NCBI RefSeq assembly: GCF_023229695.1
Contig: NZ_JALNYS010000012.1
Location: forward strand, 1-58,224
Length of the DNA: 58,224 bases
Direction of reading: 5' to 3'
Source: Sulfuricurvum sp.
GTDB taxonomy: Bacteria > Campylobacterota > Campylobacteria > Campylobacterales > Sulfurimonadaceae
The stretch's first letter is position 1, and each line of letters opens with the position of its first letter. Below the pieces are notes generated by a model. That model did not search any database. It was not told the origin of the DNA and saw only the letters and a list, made by a program, of their open reading frames with translations. The translations under genes and the position numbers were made by a program. This document shows, one piece after another, positions 16,755-24,777 of this stretch.

Positions 16755-18290
16755 CTAATGTAGAAAGTGGCGGATACCGCTGAAATAAAGTGACATGCCG
16801 TACTCATCGGCAGCCGCGATCACCTCGTCATCACGCACCGAACCGCCCGGTTCGATGACCGTTTTGACCCCGGCACCCGCCGCCGCATCGATCGAATCGC
16901 GAAACGGGAAAAACGCTTCGGAGGCCAACGCCGAACCGCTGACGTCCAGCCCCATCTCTTCGGCTTTACGCAGTGCACAGCGCGCGGCATCGACACGTGA
17001 CGTCATCCCCATACCGACCGCTACCATCGCCGAGTTTTTGACGTAGACGACGCAATTGGATTTGGTCAGGGATGCCACTTTATAGGCGATCTCCGCATCT
17101 TTGAGTTCCTGCTCGCTTGCCGAGTGCTTGCTCACCTGCTTCGCGTTTTTCACCTCATCCGCACCGACACGGTCGGCATCTTGAAACACGAATCCGCCGT
17201 CGATGTGTTTGAAATCGATAGCGTCGTTGCTCAAAGCAATACGATCACTGCCGTATTCGAAGAGTTTGAGCCGTTTTTTCGGCTCGAACACCGCGCGCGC
17301 CTCTTCATCAATTCGTCCGGCAATCACCACTTCAAGGAACATTTCGTTCATCTTCTCGGCCAGCTCTTTGGTCACGACGCCGTTCACCGCGACCACACCG
17401 CCGAATGCAGAAACCGGATCGCATTTGAGCGCTTCATTGTAGGCATCCAAGAGAGTCTCACGAATCGCAAAACCGCACGGATTGCCGTGTTTGACGATAC
17501 AGATCGCGTTTTCCTCTCCGAATGCCGCCGCGATTTTCACCGCGCCGCTGATGTCGGTAAGGTTGTTGAAGCTCGCTTCCCCTTTGAGGGTTTTGAAGTT
17601 TTGGCTGAAAAACGCATCAAACTCATACAAGCCGCCCTTTTGGTGCGGGTTTTCGCCGTAACGGGTATCCATCACTTTGTTTCCGACAATAAACTGCTTG
17701 GCCCCCATGCCGTTGTTGAACCGTTTGTTCATGTAGTTGGCGATCATAGAGTCGTACGCTGCCGTATGCTCGTACGCTTTGATCATCAAATCGCGGCGAA
17801 ATTCGACGCTGTTTTCACCGTTTGCAATTGCATTAAGCACCAATGAATAATCCGATGGATCGGTAAGGATAATGACGCTATCGAAATTTTTTGCCGCAGA
17901 GCGCACCATAGCAGGTCCGCCGATGTCAATGTTTTCGATGATCTCTTCGAAATCGTCGGTTTTCTCAATCGTCGCTTTGAACGGATAGAGATTGACACAG
18001 ACCAAATCGATCGCTTCAACACCGAGTTCGACCGCTTGGTCAAGGTGCGATTGTTTGTCACGGCGATGGAGAATTCCGCCGTGGATGTAGGGGTTCAATG
18101 TCTTGACTCGCCCTTCGAAACACTCGGGGAATTTGGTCACTTCATCGATCTCGATCGCGCTTACACCCGCCTCACGCAACATTTTGTACGTTCCGCCCGT
18201 AGAGACGATTTCATAGTCCAAACCGATCAGAGATTTGGCGAATTCAACGATGTTGCTTTTATCGCTGACGCTTAGCAGTGCACGCTTCAT
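16755..18290 (-). CDS. purH: Bifunctional AICAR formyltransferase/IMP cyclohydrolase
   Basis: A 511-residue enzyme for the last two steps of purine synthesis (AICAR to FAICAR to IMP). N-terminal cyclohydrolase domain (about 1-195: ALLSVSDKSNIVEFAKSL, STGGTYKML, GRVKTLNPYIHGGIL) and C-terminal transformylase domain with KHGNPCGFA near 262-270 (catalytic lysine-histidine), SAFGGVVAVNG and the closing YGMSLYFSGIRHF. Normal length and complete. Monocistronic by layout. Confidence 0.97.
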   Translation of the reverse strand: MKRALLSVSDKSNIVEFAKSLIGLDYEIVSTGGTYKMLREAGVSAIEIDEVTKFPECFEGRVKTLNPYIHGGILHRRDKQSHLDQAVELGVEAIDLVCVNLYPFKATIEKTDDFEEIIENIDIGGPAMVRSAAKNFDSVIILTDPSDYSLVLNAIANGENSVEFRRDLMIKAYEHTAAYDSMIANYMNKRFNNGMGAKQFIVGNKVMDTRYGENPHQKGGLYEFDAFFSQNFKTLKGEASFNNLTDISGAVKIAAAFGEENAICIVKHGNPCGFAIRETLLDAYNEALKCDPVSAFGGVVAVNGVVTKELAEKMNEMFLEVVIAGRIDEEARAVFEPKKRLKLFEYGSDRIALSNDAIDFKHIDGGFVFQDADRVGADEVKNAKQVSKHSASEQELKDAEIAYKVASLTKSNCVVYVKNSAMVAVGMGMTSRVDAARCALRKAEEMGLDVSGSALASEAFFPFRDSIDAAAGAGVKTVIEPGGSVRDDEVIAAADEYGMSLYFSGIRHFLH

Positions 18291-18386
18291 GCAGTTCCTT
18301 TGAGTTGGGTACCAGACCCATAAATTAATGGCGGAATTGTAACAAAGTGTGGTTTAGGGGAAGGTAAAATGAGGTAAAATCACTCC

Positions 18387-18881
18387 ATGCAACCTTTTTT
18401 TCACCCTTTCACCCCTATTCTCGATGAGCGTACCCGCGTCCTCTTTTTGGGCAGTTTCCCCAGCATCGCTTCGTTCGAACACTCATTTTACTACGCCCAT
18501 CCCCGCAATGCCTTTTGGCCGATCATCGAAGAAATTTTTACCGTCCGATTGGAAACCAATGAGGCAAAAAAAGAATTTTGTCTGGAAAAAGGGATCGGAC
18601 TGTGGGATGTGATCGCGTCATGTGAGCGAGATAACTCAAGCGATACCAATCTCAAAAACTGCGTCCCCAACGATTTTAAAATACTGTTAGAAGCGTATCC
18701 GAATATCAATGCCATCGGCTTTACGGGAAAGAAGAGTTTCGATCTGTTTCAGAAGGTTTACAAGGATGTGAGTGTCGAAAAAGTCCTCCTCCCCTCAACA
18801 TCCCCCGCCCATGCGGCGATGAAACGGGCTGAAAAAACACAACGCTACAAGGAGTTTATCGATAACGCTCTAGCCGGATAA
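18387..18881 (+). CDS. DNA-deoxyinosine (hypoxanthine) glycosylase, UDG superfamily family 6
   Basis: A 164-residue UDG-fold protein. Motif 1 reads FLGSFPSIASF with the following YYAHPRNAFWPII, and motif 2 is LPSTSPAHAA, the pattern of the hypoxanthine-DNA glycosylase (HDG) family rather than family 1 UDG or Mug. It should excise deaminated adenine (hypoxanthine) from DNA. With ung at 13667 it makes two deamination-repair glycosylases in the window. Confidence 0.85.
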   Translation: MQPFFHPFTPILDERTRVLFLGSFPSIASFEHSFYYAHPRNAFWPIIEEIFTVRLETNEAKKEFCLEKGIGLWDVIASCERDNSSDTNLKNCVPNDFKILLEAYPNINAIGFTGKKSFDLFQKVYKDVSVEKVLLPSTSPAHAAMKRAEKTQRYKEFIDNALAG

Positions 18882-18985
18882 CTAACCTTACACAATTATA
18901 TAAAACTCTTCATGAAGCCGTCTCTTATTCTGTGCTAGAATTCGTTTAATAGACTTCTTCCATAACCTTGTGATGCAAGAAGTTT

Positions 18986-19054
18986 TCTGCCTCGAAGAGG
19001 CAAGCTTTAGTGCCATAGCGGCCAGCGTAGTGCTTTGGGCTTTGCGCAAAGCAC
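18986..19054 (+). repeat. Dispersed structured repeat, family B, copy 1
   Basis: Hairpin TGCCTC-GAA-GAGGCA, then the core AGCTTTAGTGCCATAGCGGC and CAGCGTAG, then hairpin GTGCTTTG-(9)-CAAAGCAC. Copy at 50971-51039 has the same core with both flanking stems changed but still paired. Fills most of the 223-base gap before 19105; the rest of that gap shows nothing. Confidence 0.75.
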
Positions 19055-19104
19055 GTTTAAAAGAGAGCTCTGCAAGAACTCTAATAAAAAACCAAGGGGA
19101 GGGG

Positions 19105-19365
19105 ATGATGCGCCGATTTCGACACCTGTTTGCACTGCTCTTCATCTTCTCCATTGCGGTCGGTGTGGTGCATGAACTCACCCATCTTCATCCGCACGGA
19201 GAGACGTGTGAGGTGTGTATCCTCGCCCACTCCCCGGCATTGGTGGACGCACTACCCGCACTACCGAATATCGATTACACATTTGAGCCGTTTCTCACTC
19301 GATATACGGCACACTCCGCCATCCCCGTCATCCCCGGCCGGAGCCGCTCTCCCCCGTTTGCCTGA
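19105..19365 (+). CDS. Small exported histidine-rich protein next to metal uptake genes
   Basis: An 86-residue protein starting at ATG 19105 (ATG 19108 is equally possible) behind a strong AAGGGGAGGGG ribosome site. A hydrophobic N-terminal segment (FALLFIFSIAVGVV, about residues 9-22) is a signal or anchor, followed by a potential metal site HELTHLHPHGETCEVC and a later HS/HYP tail. It resembles short DUF2946-like exported proteins but I cannot assign a family. Position ahead of an outer-membrane protein and a ZnuA/B-like pair suggests a role in zinc or other metal handling. Confidence 0.6.
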   Translation: MMRRFRHLFALLFIFSIAVGVVHELTHLHPHGETCEVCILAHSPALVDALPALPNIDYTFEPFLTRYTAHSAIPVIPGRSRSPPFA

Positions 19366-19409
19366 TCCTTTTTCTCTATTTTAACAATGACAACGATCAG
19401 GATATCTCT

Positions 19410-20756
19410 ATGAAAAAACTATTATTCTCAACCGCTGCCGCCGTCTCTTTGATGGCAGAGACAACCGAACTGGAAACTCTCAAAACCCAAATGGTGCACA
19501 TGCAGCAGACGCTGCAGTCGATGCACGAGAAGATCAACGCCCTCGAATCGTCCAATGCTCAGGAAACACCTCCGTCCGAAATTCTCCCTTTGACAGGCCC
19601 AAACAACGGCACCCTTTCCAATCTGGACTTCTCCCTTATCCTCGACACCTCCTACGTCAACCGCTCCCAAAAAGAGGAGAGGCTATCGGCCTTAAATACC
19701 CCCGGATTTGTTAAAAGTCCCCTCAGTGAATCCCCCTATAACCCCTCCAACGGATTTAACCTCAATTATGCCGAAGTGGCACTCCACTCCGTTGTGGACC
19801 CCTATCTGGACGCCGACGTGGTGTTTCATGTTGCCGAGGGGGGCGTGGAGATCGAAGAGGGGTATTTGACCAGCCGCAATCTCCCCTACAATCTCCGCAT
19901 TCGCGGAGGAAAACTCTTAAGCGAATTCGGGCGGATCAACGCGCAGCATCACCATGCCTGGAACTTTTCCGATTTGCCGCTGGTCTATCGATCGTTCCTC
20001 GGACATGAAAAACTCAAAGAGAACGGGGTACAGTTTCAGTGGATCGCCCCGACCGAACCCTATCTGATGTTCGGAATCGAAGCGTTGCAGGGGTCCAATT
20101 ACGCCTCGTTCGGTACAACCCCCATCACCAATTCCTATGACGGATCGACGCTTGCATCCTCCCCCGCCAAACCCTCCCTCATCGTCGGATATGCCAAAAC
20201 CTCGATGGATATCGCCGAATCGACCCTCTTGGCCGGTGCAAGCGTCGTCAGAGGGGAGAGCCGGATCGATTTTGCCGATTCCGATCCGGCCTTTAGCGGG
20301 AAAAGCACCCTCTACGGGGTCGATTTCACCCTGAAACACTATTTTGACAGCTACAGCTCCCTGAGCTGGCAGAGCGAATGGCTTTACCGCACGATGGAGG
20401 GGAGACAATTTAGCGATAACGGGAGTGCCCTCCTCGATGAGCTCTCCGGCAGGAAGCAAGCCGGATTCTACACCGAACTCGTTTACGCACCCGATCAAAC
20501 CTGGCGTTTCGGGACACGCTACGACTCCATTTATCACAACGCCCTGTCGGTAGAAGGGGTCGATCGCCATCTCCCCGGATCGATGGAACAGATCTCCGCC
20601 ATGATCGAGTATCACACCAGTGAGTTCGCCCGATACCGCTTCGAGTATGCCCATTCCAATGCCCTTTTCACGACGGCAGGGGAGCGTCAGCCTCTCGATT
20701 CCTTTATCTTTTCGGTCAATCTTGCCATCGGCAAGCACACCGCCCACTCATTTTAA
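19410..20756 (+). CDS. Outer-membrane beta-barrel protein of a metal uptake cluster
   Basis: A 448-residue exported protein: signal peptide (KKLLFSTAAAVSLMAE), a coiled-coil stretch at about 20-50 (TLKTQMVHMQQTLQSMHEKINALE), and then alternating beta strands ending in phenylalanine, the mark of an outer-membrane porin. The coiled coil resembles the trimerising N-terminus of OprP/OprO-type porins. It lies nine bases before the znuA-like gene, so it may be a zinc-repressed porin that lets metal through the outer membrane. Histidine pairs (AQHHHAWNF near 175) could contact metal. Confidence 0.75.
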   Translation: MKKLLFSTAAAVSLMAETTELETLKTQMVHMQQTLQSMHEKINALESSNAQETPPSEILPLTGPNNGTLSNLDFSLILDTSYVNRSQKEERLSALNTPGFVKSPLSESPYNPSNGFNLNYAEVALHSVVDPYLDADVVFHVAEGGVEIEEGYLTSRNLPYNLRIRGGKLLSEFGRINAQHHHAWNFSDLPLVYRSFLGHEKLKENGVQFQWIAPTEPYLMFGIEALQGSNYASFGTTPITNSYDGSTLASSPAKPSLIVGYAKTSMDIAESTLLAGASVVRGESRIDFADSDPAFSGKSTLYGVDFTLKHYFDSYSSLSWQSEWLYRTMEGRQFSDNGSALLDELSGRKQAGFYTELVYAPDQTWRFGTRYDSIYHNALSVEGVDRHLPGSMEQISAMIEYHTSEFARYRFEYAHSNALFTTAGERQPLDSFIFSVNLAIGKHTAHSF

Positions 20757-20765
20757 GGAACATCC

Positions 20766-21638
20766 ATGCGCCTGCTTTTACTCCTCGCCCTCCTCGTCTC
20801 CCTCTCTGAGGCCAAACTCACCGTCGCGGTGAGCTATCCCTATATTGCCTCCATCGCCAAAACGATCGGCGGCGACAAGCTCACCGTCGAGACACTGGCA
20901 CAGGGGAGCTGGGATCCCCATTTTGTCGTCCCCAAACCCTCCCTCATCGGACGGCTCCGCAGTGCCGACCTCATCATTATCAACGGTGCCGATCTGGAGA
21001 GCGGGTGGCTTCCGCCGCTCTTAACCCGCGCATCCAACGGCAATTTGAACAATCCCGCCAATGTACTGGATCTCTCGAAAAAAGTCAAACTAATCGATAT
21101 ACCGACCGATACCGGCCGTGCGGGGGGAGACGTGCATGCGGACGGAAATCCCCATTTTCACCTCGATCCGCACAATATCCCGGTTCTGGCCGAAGCGATC
21201 ACCCTCTTTCTCTCCCAAAAAGATCCGGCAAATGCCCCACTCTATCGCGGTAACCTCGCCGCGTTTAAATCCCTCTGGAGTACAAATCTCAAGCGGTGGG
21301 ACAGTACCATGGCTCCGCTGCGGGGTACAAGCGTCATCCAATACCATCCGGTATTCAACTATTTTCTCCGTGCCTACGGTTTGAAATCGCTGGCCACCAT
21401 CGAACCGCTTGCCGGTATCCCCCCCTCCTCGGGTCATACGATGAAACTCATCGGAATCATTGCTGCCGAAAAACCGCTGTGCATCATGCACGATGTTTAC
21501 CATTCGACCAAAACCGGAGAGTTCCTGCACGATAAAACCGGGATCAAACTGCTGCTAATGCCTCACGATGTCGGGTCGTTGGAGACGATTGATACGATTA
21601 GCGCCCTCTTCGATGCCCTCACCAAGAGGCTTCAATGA
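20766..21638 (+). CDS. Metal ABC transporter substrate-binding protein (ZnuA-like)
   Basis: A 290-residue periplasmic cluster A-I binding protein for Zn, Mn or similar metals, with a signal peptide (MRLLLLLALLVSLSEA). Metal-ligand positions are visible: WDPHF, NPHFHLDP, QYHPVFNYF and the closing LMPHDVGS aspartate. The histidine-rich loop typical of ZnuA is short here (GDVHADGNPH). It overlaps the permease gene by four bases. Zinc is the likeliest substrate from context, but Mn/Fe cannot be excluded. Confidence 0.9.
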   Translation: MRLLLLLALLVSLSEAKLTVAVSYPYIASIAKTIGGDKLTVETLAQGSWDPHFVVPKPSLIGRLRSADLIIINGADLESGWLPPLLTRASNGNLNNPANVLDLSKKVKLIDIPTDTGRAGGDVHADGNPHFHLDPHNIPVLAEAITLFLSQKDPANAPLYRGNLAAFKSLWSTNLKRWDSTMAPLRGTSVIQYHPVFNYFLRAYGLKSLATIEPLAGIPPSSGHTMKLIGIIAAEKPLCIMHDVYHSTKTGEFLHDKTGIKLLLMPHDVGSLETIDTISALFDALTKRLQ

Positions 21639-22393
21639 TCGACATCTTTCTTATCCCTCTGATTCTGGCATTCCTTCTGGTCATCATTCATGCCTGGTTC
21701 GGGACCGGTATCCTTCAGCGGGGGATCATTTTCACCGATCTCGCGATCGCCCAGTTCGCCGCTTTGGGTTCATCGATCAGTCTGGGATATTTTCATCAAG
21801 AGCACCTCTATCTCATCACCCTCCTATTTGCCCTGATCGCCGCATTTTTCATCGCTTTTGCCTCGTTACGCAATCTCAATCTTGAGGCCTTTATCGGGCT
21901 CATCTACGTTCTGGGGGCGAGCGGCATCCTGATGGTCCTCTCCCACAGTGCGGAGGGGATGGAGCATTTTAAATCGCTTCTGGCCAACGATATCCTCTTC
22001 ACCACCCAAGAGCAGCTGACTCAAGCGCTCCTCCTTTATGGAGCAATCGCGCTGGCGCTGTGGAAGGTTTATCCGAAAACCAAAGGGTTTATCCGTGAAC
22101 TCCTTTTCTTTTCCCTCCTTGCCCTCACCGTCACCTCATCGGTGCAGCTTGCGGGGGTACTGGTCGTGTTCGTCTTGCTCATCGCCCCGGTTCTGGTTGC
22201 TTCGATGCAGCGGCGGTTTCCGCCGTTCCCCTTTGCCCTTTGGTTTGGATGGGGTATCTGCCTGAGTGCGATCTCCCTTGCCTTCTACGCCGATTTACCG
22301 ACGGGATATACGATCGTATCGATCGGAGCTTTCACCTCGATCGTATCCGTTTTAGCCCTCTCTGCAAAAAAAGAGAGCGTATCGAAGCTGTGA
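21635..22393 (+). CDS. Metal ABC transporter permease (ZnuB-like)
   Basis: A 252-residue inner-membrane permease of the ABC-3 family (PF00950) with seven to eight hydrophobic segments. The typical family stretches ITLLFALIAAFFIAF, LIYVLGASGILMVLS and VLVVFVLLIAPVLVA are present. No ABC ATPase gene follows: the next 63 bases lead into the prophage. The ATPase must be elsewhere or has been displaced. Confidence 0.9.
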   Translation: MIDIFLIPLILAFLLVIIHAWFGTGILQRGIIFTDLAIAQFAALGSSISLGYFHQEHLYLITLLFALIAAFFIAFASLRNLNLEAFIGLIYVLGASGILMVLSHSAEGMEHFKSLLANDILFTTQEQLTQALLLYGAIALALWKVYPKTKGFIRELLFFSLLALTVTSSVQLAGVLVVFVLLIAPVLVASMQRRFPPFPFALWFGWGICLSAISLAFYADLPTGYTIVSIGAFTSIVSVLALSAKKESVSKL

Positions 22394-22440
22394 CAAAGAT
22401 ATTTCCTAAACTAAAGTCAAGTAAAAATTGAAAATTCTTT

Positions 22441-22465
22441 GAAAAAGGTTAAATTTTAGTAACCT
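22441..22465 (-). terminator. Rho-independent terminator at the end of the prophage late operon
   Basis: On the minus strand AGGTTA-(8)-TAACCT followed by TTTTTC. The stem overlaps the lysozyme stop codon. It closes the leftward transcript before the host znuB gene, which converges on it. Confidence 0.65.
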
Positions 22466-22863
22466 AAACGTATTTTATCGGAAATTCTCTTTGCTCTGTC
22501 TCCGACTTGTTCAGCCCATTTACTTTTCAAAACTTCAATCGATGCTTCTTCGAATTTGCCTTCTTCCATTAATTTTAGGGTTCTTTTAAATCCGAGGACT
22601 TTGTCGATACCCATGTTAAATGTCATGTTAATAAGGGCGGATTGTCTGCCGTCGCAAAGTTGATCAAAGAATTTTAGGTTTCTTGAAAGATCATATTTCG
22701 CGGCCTTAATGTCAGTTTGTAACATTGTAAATGCTTCAGAACGTGAAATTCCTTTATCATCAAGATTTCTTCCGAAACCTATCGTTAATTTTCCAACTGT
22801 GTCTTTATAAGGTTTTGAGCTAAAACCCTCATCGATTATTAGTTGTTCTTCCAATTTAGTCAT
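22456..22863 (-). CDS. T4-type lysozyme / phage endolysin (GH24)
   Basis: A 135-residue glycoside hydrolase family 24 muramidase. The catalytic triad spacing E12-x8-D21-x5-T27 (DEGFSSKPYKDTVGKLTIGFG) is the same as in phage T4 lysozyme. There is no signal peptide or SAR segment, so it would need a holin or act from within the virion. The gene overlaps the small membrane protein gene upstream by four bases, which fits a holin/endolysin or entry/exit cassette. Last gene of the prophage. Confidence 0.92.
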   Translation of the reverse strand: MTKLEEQLIIDEGFSSKPYKDTVGKLTIGFGRNLDDKGISRSEAFTMLQTDIKAAKYDLSRNLKFFDQLCDGRQSALINMTFNMGIDKVLGFKRTLKLMEEGKFEEASIEVLKSKWAEQVGDRAKRISDKIRLGY

Positions 22864-23072
22864 TGAATGTAGCCTTTCTGTTTGAGGAAAATATAGATTC
22901 CTACCGTGATTACTCCAACAAGAGCGTAGAAGCCGTTGACCGTTTTTTTGCCTATATCGCGATATGCACGGTCTGTCATTTCTTTGATTGTCATGTTTAC
23001 GATTTTTTGAAGCATTTCATCATCTAAAGTGTAGTTACACTCAATGTTGTTTTTTTTGCAATTGTCACACAT
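22860..23072 (-). CDS. Small phage membrane protein with N-terminal cysteines (holin candidate)
   Basis: A 70-residue protein. The N-terminus carries MCDNCKKNNIEC (a CxxC pair and a third cysteine, possible metal binding), the middle is an acidic amphipathic helix, and a single transmembrane segment ends the protein (GFYALVGVITVGIYIFL, about 48-64) with a short basic tail. Directly upstream of and overlapping the lysozyme, so a holin-like or lysis-timing role is plausible; a minor capsid membrane protein is the alternative. Confidence 0.7.
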   Translation of the reverse strand: MCDNCKKNNIECNYTLDDEMLQKIVNMTIKEMTDRAYRDIGKKTVNGFYALVGVITVGIYIFLKQKGYIQ

Positions 23073-23673
23073 CGTAAATCCTTATGTAACCGTTTGTTTC
23101 GTAGTTATAGGAAGATGAGCCGCTGTAGTAATTACCCAATGTCTCTTTTGTGATGAGAACGCCAACATTATTAAAAATTCCGGCGTTTGCATCATAAAAT
23201 ACCCGCTTTAGTGGGGTTCCCGAAACACGTTTTCGCAATTCCCAAAAAAGCGTTGTTGATGAGCCTGCAACATACGGTTTGTACGCGATGATGAATACTT
23301 GACCGCTCATAACTTCTAAGTTAAATGTTGGTATTGCAACTTCGCGATAAGGCAAAAGCGGCATACATGGAGAAGTTAGGAAAGCATTTAACGCGATTGA
23401 AGAACCTTTAACACGAGAATAAGCGACCGAATCATTTTTGATTCCGAGGAAATTTGAAGCGTTTGAAATATAATCCACGAAGCTTTGAAGATCAATTGAA
23501 AATCGTGCAGGGTCGTAAGATACGCTTTTAATGTACGTTAACCAATCAACCGGAACGATGGGTTTCTCGGGTACGAATTCTTCACTAAATGAATCAAAAA
23601 GAGGGAGAAGATCAGTATTTATAATACTTTGGATTGTGTTTAAGAGGCGATGTATTTCAGGATTTGTGATCAT
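23065..23673 (-). CDS. Phage protein, 202 residues, structural candidate
   Basis: No family recognised. The N-terminal 60 residues are helical, and the rest is rich in beta-prone stretches (SGQVFIIAYKPYVAGSS, TTLFWELRKR, NNVGVLITKE) ending in NGYIRIYDV. There is no signal peptide or membrane segment. Position directly behind the twin 114-residue genes and before the lysis genes suggests a virion protein, possibly a beta-rich capsid or spike component. Overlaps the next gene by eight bases. Confidence 0.65.
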   Translation of the reverse strand: MITNPEIHRLLNTIQSIINTDLLPLFDSFSEEFVPEKPIVPVDWLTYIKSVSYDPARFSIDLQSFVDYISNASNFLGIKNDSVAYSRVKGSSIALNAFLTSPCMPLLPYREVAIPTFNLEVMSGQVFIIAYKPYVAGSSTTLFWELRKRVSGTPLKRVFYDANAGIFNNVGVLITKETLGNYYSGSSSYNYETNGYIRIYDV

Positions 23674-23687
23674 GGGAAACCCCCGCT

Positions 23688-24032
23688 TTACGCGAAGGTT
23701 ACAGGTTTGAAGCCGATAATAACAACTTCATCGATGAGAATTCCGTTGATGGTCAACCCTTTAAGAGTTGCAACGATTTCATCAGTATTCGTTGTCGATT
23801 TTGCGAAGAAGTGCAAGTAATCGCGTTTACCGGTTCCGGTATTGCGGTACTGAACACGAGTTTCGTACACAAGAGTGACAGCAGCATCAGAACCAACGGA
23901 AGATGTTTCTTCGAAAACTTTATAAGTCCCTTCAAGAAGATCCGCACAAATTGTTTCCGCGTTTACCGCAGTACAAGGAAGATAAATGTTTTGAGAAACC
24001 GGGCCGAGTTGATTTTTAACAAGCGATTTCAT
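23688..24032 (-). CDS. Phage 114-residue protein 2, coat/structural candidate
   Basis: Exactly the same length as the preceding gene product and shares the pattern L(L/M)EG....F.E.SS.G.D (residues 32-49 here, 29-46 there), which suggests the two are diverged duplicates. Alternating hydrophobic residues (AAVTLVYETRVQY, IDEVVIIGFKPV) point to a beta fold. Its ATG overlaps the preceding TAA (TAATG), so synthesis is coupled. No signal peptide or membrane segment, unlike inovirus coat proteins. Function unknown; structural role is inferred from position behind a strong promoter. Confidence 0.65.
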   Translation of the reverse strand: MKSLVKNQLGPVSQNIYLPCTAVNAETICADLLEGTYKVFEETSSVGSDAAVTLVYETRVQYRNTGTGKRDYLHFFAKSTTNTDEIVATLKGLTINGILIDEVVIIGFKPVTFA

Positions 24033-24376
24033 TATTTAGCTCCTTGATAGATTTGGTTGATGTGTGTTGCCGGAAGTGCGCTTTTCCAATCTGCATCGAA
24101 AAGAGCCATATGGGTGAAAACGTCCGTACTGTGTTTTGTCGGTTTGATGTGTTTGAAAGAAACCGTACAACTCAATTTGTCAGCTTTACGACCGACACCG
24201 AATTTCATACCGCGCATTGTTGCCGGAGCTGTTGCAATATCTACACCGCCGCTGCTTTTTTCGGTAAACGTAGAAATAACGCCTTCCATAAGAGTTTCAA
24301 GAGTAGCGAGGGCAGCCAAATTAATTACAGCATCAATTGTGGCGAATTTGCCTTTTACGCTTTGCTTAATAAGCAT
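24032..24376 (-). CDS. Phage 114-residue protein 1, coat/structural candidate
   Basis: First gene after the hairpin-rich intergenic region and its promoter (24435-24471), with an AAAAAAGGATAG ribosome site. 114 residues: an N-terminal helix (TIDAVINLAALATLETLMEG) followed by beta-type sequence (GMKFGVGRKADKLSCTVSFKHIK). Not recognised by family. It leads the block that ends with lysozyme, which is where high-level virion proteins would be expected. Shares a motif with its downstream neighbour, see that entry. Confidence 0.65.
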   Translation of the reverse strand: MLIKQSVKGKFATIDAVINLAALATLETLMEGVISTFTEKSSGGVDIATAPATMRGMKFGVGRKADKLSCTVSFKHIKPTKHSTDVFTHMALFDADWKSALPATHINQIYQGAK

Positions 24377-24434
24377 TGTCTATCCTTTTTTTTTATTTTT
24401 CTAAAAAATCAAACCCGATTGATTAGATACTGAA

Positions 24435-24471
24435 AATATAGATAATTTGTGAATTGTCGGGCAATATTGGA
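24435..24471 (-). promoter_or_regulatory. Phage promoter, copy 1 of a duplicated control element
   Basis: On the minus strand TCCAATATTGCCCGAC (24471-24456) is identical over 16 bases to 26705-26690. TTGCCC serves as a -35-like box; TATATT at 24440-24435 is a -10 with an 18-base spacer. A second shared block (GGAGAGAGTTTTTAAGG on the plus strand, 24536-24552; GGAGAGTTTTAAGG at 26736-26749) lies upstream of both. Confidence 0.7.
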
Positions 24472-24598
24472 TTTTGTAAAGTTGATTAAACAAACCGAGA
24501 AGGGAAATTTTAAGTAAGTAAAGTCTAATAGTAGTGGAGAGAGTTTTTAAGGAAAGGTTCAAAAAATTTGAAAAAGTTTATTTTTTAGATGCGCCCCT

Positions 24599-24637
24599 AA
24601 ATCGCGTTAGGGGGACATAGTCCCCTACACGCGATTT
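24599..24637. other. Long imperfect palindrome (hairpin 1) in the prophage intergenic region
   Basis: Outer stem AAATCGCGT paired with ACGCGATTT, inner stem GGGGAC/GTCCCC around an ATA loop, joined through short bulges. Stable in either DNA strand; suited to an ssDNA origin, a packaging hairpin or an RNA terminator for the leftward transcript from 24778. Confidence 0.7.
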
Positions 24638-24747
24638 TTAAGGTGAGGGCGAGGGAGTTTAAAAGTGGTGGCGTGAACCGTCCCTTATCCCTAAAATTTT
24701 CGCTTTTTGGGCGAATTTTAGGGGGGACTAACAAAAAGGTCGCCCAT

Positions 24748-24767
24748 GGGGAGGGGGAGGGAAGGGG
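24748..24767 (+). other. G-quadruplex motif
   Basis: GGGGAGGGGGAGGGAAGGGG: four G tracts of at least three with loops of one or two bases, the tightest form of quadruplex-forming sequence. It lies just past the stop of the 124-residue gene, at the edge of the hairpin region, on the strand opposite to phage transcription. Confidence 0.7.
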
Positions 24768-24777
24768 TAAGATAGGG

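Larger units (their letters stand above)
24377..24777. other. Hairpin- and G-rich prophage intergenic region (candidate replication origin / packaging region)
   Basis: The only long gene-free stretch in the prophage (401 bases). From right to left it holds a G-run cluster at 24748-24767 (four G tracts, quadruplex-type), hairpin 2 at 24680-24728 (GTCCC...CCCTAAAATTTTCGC paired with GCGAATTTTAGGG...GGGAC), hairpin 1 at 24599-24637 (AAATCGCGT...GTCCCCTA...CGCGATTT), a G-rich patch between them, then an AT-rich part with the promoter of the 24376 gene. Inovirus and other ssDNA phage origins look like this; the nick site is not identifiable by eye. Confidence 0.65.

Noticed and set aside
18970..19104. 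Extended N-terminus of the 86-residue histidine-rich protein
   Set aside because: The extension translates repeat B; a strong ribosome site lies before ATG 19105.
19917..20747. 276-codon minus-strand frame opposite the outer-membrane protein
   Set aside because: Antisense shadow with glycine-rich composition; the plus-strand product has signal peptide and beta-barrel ending.
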